Below are positions 13,723 to 15,404 of a DNA stretch of 15,404 bases, in pieces. The notes under the pieces were generated by a model. That model worked only from the letters and a program-made list of their open reading frames with translations. It had not been told where the DNA came from and did not search any database. The translations under genes and the position numbers were made by a program. How positions within the stretch are numbered: position 1 is the stretch's first letter; each line of letters begins with the position of its first letter. Source of the DNA: Candidatus Uhrbacteria bacterium RIFCSPHIGHO2_02_FULL_57_19 (GTDB taxonomy: Bacteria; Patescibacteriota; Patescibacteriia; 2-12-FULL-57-11); contig MGDZ01000063.1 in the NCBI GenBank assembly GCA_001791115.1, forward strand, positions 1 to 15,404, given 5' to 3'.

Positions 13723-13735
13723 AACGAAAACCGCG

Positions 13736-14737
13736 TCATTGCCGGTCGCCCGCCAACCAGGCGGCATTCCTGACATCCTGGCTGATTTTGAAGGCGTCGC
13801 CATGGGAGAGCATGCCGAGGTAGGAGGCCGGGGTCTCGGCGGCCGGAGATTCGTTAATCCGCCGAAACATCCGGCGTTTGGTCGCGGTTCGGAGCGTACG
13901 ATAATCGGGGCAATGCACCCAGCCCAGGAAGTCGACTCCGGAAGCGATAGTCTTGATGAAAATCTTATCCGGATGGAATTCGAGCGCCAGGCGATCGCGT
14001 AAAAATACCCTGATGCTCGACAGCACCGTATTGAGGAATTGCCGATCATAAGAAAAGACGACAAAATCGTCGGCGTAGCGGATGTAGCGCTTCGCTTTGA
14101 GGAAATGCTTCACAAATTGATCAAGCTCGTTCAAATAGACATTCGCGAAAAGCTGGCTGGTGAGGTTCCCAAGCGGAAGGCCTTTTCCCGGCGCCACTTC
14201 GAAGCTCTCGATCACTTCTTCCAGTAAACCCGCAATCTTCTTATCCAAAACATATTCCGTAAGAATGCGGCGGAGTATTGCGTGATCGACGCTCGCAAAG
14301 AACTTCCTGACGTCGCACTTGAGCGCCCAACAGGTCCTTGAGCCATTGCGGCTCTCCTTCCAGGCCATGCGCCGGAAACGGTCGAGCGCCGCATGCGTTC
14401 CTTTCCCGACGCGGCAGGAAAAAGAATCGGCGATGAACATTCGGTCAAAAAATGGGTATAATTGCCGATGAATGGCGTGGTGGAGCAACCGGTCGCGAAT
14501 GCTCGCCTTGTGGATGTCCCGCGGCTTCGGATCCGCGACGCGAAAATGCGCGTATCCGCCGTGGCGGTAATGTCCTGTGGCGAGATCCTCATGCAATTCG
14601 ATGACATTATCGAGAAGGTTGGCGCCGAACGCGGCAACATCGCGCTTCGCGCGCTTCCCCGGCAGAAATTCCTGCCATGCCGCGAGCAGGTTCTCGACCG
14701 AAACCATCTCCTCATACGTGCCTTGATACTTTATCAT
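13736..14737 (-). CDS. Diversity-generating retroelement reverse transcriptase, 333 aa
   Basis: An RNA-templated DNA polymerase. The palm carries LKCDVRKFFASVDH with catalytic Asp142, KGLPLGNLTSQLFANVYLN (185-203), and RYADDFVVFS with YADD at 221-224. The SQ after GNLT, in place of the QGxxxSP of group II intron enzymes, is the signature of DGR reverse transcriptases, and there is no maturase or endonuclease domain. Length is typical for DGRs. In DGRs the enzyme copies a template-repeat RNA with errors at adenines, and the cDNA replaces a variable repeat in a target gene. An Avd gene and an AAC-rich template-like segment lie beside it. The start codon shares a CATG with a + strand ATG. No ribosome site is seen. 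Confidence 0.93.
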   Translation of the reverse strand: MIKYQGTYEEMVSVENLLAAWQEFLPGKRAKRDVAAFGANLLDNVIELHEDLATGHYRHGGYAHFRVADPKPRDIHKASIRDRLLHHAIHRQLYPFFDRMFIADSFSCRVGKGTHAALDRFRRMAWKESRNGSRTCWALKCDVRKFFASVDHAILRRILTEYVLDKKIAGLLEEVIESFEVAPGKGLPLGNLTSQLFANVYLNELDQFVKHFLKAKRYIRYADDFVVFSYDRQFLNTVLSSIRVFLRDRLALEFHPDKIFIKTIASGVDFLGWVHCPDYRTLRTATKRRMFRRINESPAAETPASYLGMLSHGDAFKISQDVRNAAWLAGDRQ

Positions 14738-14742
14738 GAGAT

Positions 14743-15151
14743 ATGACTGTTACACCCCCCCCCGAAGGGATTTCTCTCCGATCTTCCCATCCTCACGAAA
14801 GCCGCTCTCGCCTACAAACTCTGGCACGCGGCACTTGTGCGCTTTCCTCGTCTTTCGCGATATACCCTGGGGGCGAGGATTGACGGCCTTTTTGTGGAAA
14901 CAATCGAGCTCCTGCTCCTCGCGGGATACGCTTCAAAAGATCAGAAGGCCTCGATCGTCGCTCGCGCTTCCACGAAGCTCGACGTTCTCAAATTTTTCCT
15001 TCAAATCGCCTGGGAGATAAAATGTCTCGATAACAGCGTCTACGCGCGCATTGCGACACCGCTCGTCGAGGTCGGGCGCATGCTCGGCGGTTGGAGAAAA
15101 CAGCTCCAAACGACGGCTCCTCCGACAGATGCCGGAGGAGCGATGCGATGA
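14743..15151 (+). CDS. avd: Avd-like DGR accessory protein (four-helix bundle), frame broken by C9
   Basis: The frame from 14747 to 15151 encodes a four-helix protein: DLPILTKAALAYKLWHAALV, FPRLSRYTLGARIDGLFVET, then a STKLDVLKFFLQIAWEIK helix and the closing VGRMLGGWRKQL. It matches the Avd/23S-rRNA-associated helical bundle family at full length. Avd binds the reverse transcriptase and template RNA and is needed for mutagenic homing. In this frame a TGA (14744-14746) precedes the protein, and no ATG or TTG follows before helix 1; the first candidate is GTG at 14837, inside helix 1. The ATGs at 14743 and 14736 are both out of frame because the run at 14755-14763 has nine C. Eight C would join ATG 14743, and seven or ten would join ATG 14736. 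It is either a sequencing error or a phase-off allele. Confidence 0.82.
14755..14763 (+). repeat. Nine-C homopolymer at the start of avd
   Basis: A run of nine C begins 12 nt into the reading frame from ATG 14743. Tract length decides which, if any, ATG is in frame with the Avd protein, and nine is the one length class that joins neither. The position suits slipped-strand switching, but such tracts are also the commonest site of sequence errors. Confidence 0.9.
15116..15141. repeat. GC-rich hairpin at the end of avd and the template-like repeat
   Basis: GCTCCTCCG (15116-15124) and CGGAGGAGC (15133-15141) form a perfect 9-bp stem over 8 nt. On the - strand it begins about 16 nt after the last AAC of the repeat. 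It also encodes the last residues of Avd (APPTDAGGA). Known DGRs carry hairpins next to the repeat that guide homing; a role here is inference. Confidence 0.65.
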
Positions 15152-15275
15152 AGAGCGTTGCGGAGAAGGAAGCGATAGTTGTCGTTCCAGTTGTCGTCGC
15201 GCCTGTTGGCGTTCAGGTTCCGCTCCTCGCCGTTCCTGTTCACGTAGGCCACGTTGCCGTCAACCGAGATCGAGG
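15150..15275 (-). other. DGR template repeat candidate (possibly a variable repeat)
   Basis: Read on the - strand, ten AAC codons lie between 15255 and 15157 in an otherwise GC-rich frame giving NGEERNLNANRRDDNWND followed by NYRFLLRN. This Asn-rich pattern, ending in WNDNYRF, is typical of DGR repeats, where AAC codons are the sites of adenine mutagenesis. The frame has a TGA just upstream, near 15290, and no start of its own apart from GTG, so I take it as a non-coding template repeat rather than the end of a target gene. It lies on the same strand as the reverse transcriptase. Edges are approximate. Confidence 0.72.
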
Positions 15276-15404
15276 CCGTATTTTGTGCACAGCGTCATCC
15301 GCGCCACTGCCCTTCGATTCTGACTACCAAGACAGGTGCTCTCCGGGCTGTATTTGATTCGGGAGATGTCTCCACGAACGCCGTACACCAAGGTTCTTCA
15401 TTCG
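15276..15404. other. Window edge next to the DGR, no gene assigned
   Basis: On the - strand one frame is open from the edge of the window for about 35 codons (starting NEEPWCTAFVETSPES) and stops near 15290. Another reads GVRGDISRIKYSPEST and stops near 15264. Either could be the tail of a target or upstream gene, but neither can be judged without more sequence. Confidence 0.3.

Noticed and set aside
15040..15252. Short - strand protein reading the AAC-rich repeat
   Set aside because: It starts only at a GTG inside the repeat, has a TGA shortly upstream in frame, and its second half is exact antisense of avd. I treat it as a template repeat, although a truncated variable gene cannot be excluded.

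Overview
This looks like a chromosomal contig from an uncultivated candidate phyla radiation bacterium (Patescibacteria, Parcubacteria-like). The basis is the compact gene set, core genes with almost no Shine-Dalgarno sites, many short palindromic repeats of the CCTGCC/GGCAGG type between genes, and a diversity-generating retroelement (DGR). All of these are common in that group. TGA is used as a stop throughout. The assignment is inference from gene content, not phylogeny.

Layout. 1-1506: an HI0933/YhiN-type flavoprotein on the + strand with its own terminator. 1635-2992: two unrecognised small genes on the - strand, both with strong AAGGAG-type ribosome sites, a consensus promoter upstream and a terminator downstream. 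2993-3438: about 450 bases without a gene, full of hairpins. 3439-3833: tRNA-Trp, a small GIY-YIG nuclease gene, and a second, broken copy of the first 24 nt of tRNA-Trp. 3873-5608: a membrane spermidine-synthase-like protein preceded by rpmG (L33). 5730-6780: tRNA-Thr(UGU), tRNA-Tyr(GUA) and tRNA-Thr(GGU), separated by two related multi-hairpin elements and a small ORF that ends inside tRNA-Tyr. 6781-13682: a leftward run of TPR protein, tpiA, M16 peptidase, glyS, frr, beta-propeller lipoprotein and holB, several with ATGA stop/start overlaps. 13736-15404: a DGR with reverse transcriptase (-), Avd accessory protein (+) and an AAC-rich template-repeat-like segment (-). The variable target gene is not in the window.

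The core genes serve translation (glyS, frr, rpmG, four tRNAs), replication (holB) and glycolysis (tpiA). Two promoters, ahead of holB and of the TPR gene, lie so close to their start codons that the mRNAs should be nearly leaderless.

Three points deserve attention. (1) In the DGR, the avd reading frame is broken by a run of nine C next to its only plausible ATG starts; a run of 8, or of 7 or 10, would restore it. This is either a sequence error or a phase-variable switch on a mutagenic retroelement. (2) Small elements sit against tRNA genes and duplicate tRNA ends: the GIY-YIG unit duplicates the first 24 nt of tRNA-Trp, and the two multi-hairpin elements are bounded by copies of the 3' ends of tRNA-Tyr and tRNA-Thr. 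(3) Very short perfect palindromes (20 and 24 bp) have inserted with target-site duplications (7 bp TAAACAC, 3 bp TCA). One of these can be read directly because the uninterrupted tRNA-Trp target is present in the same window.
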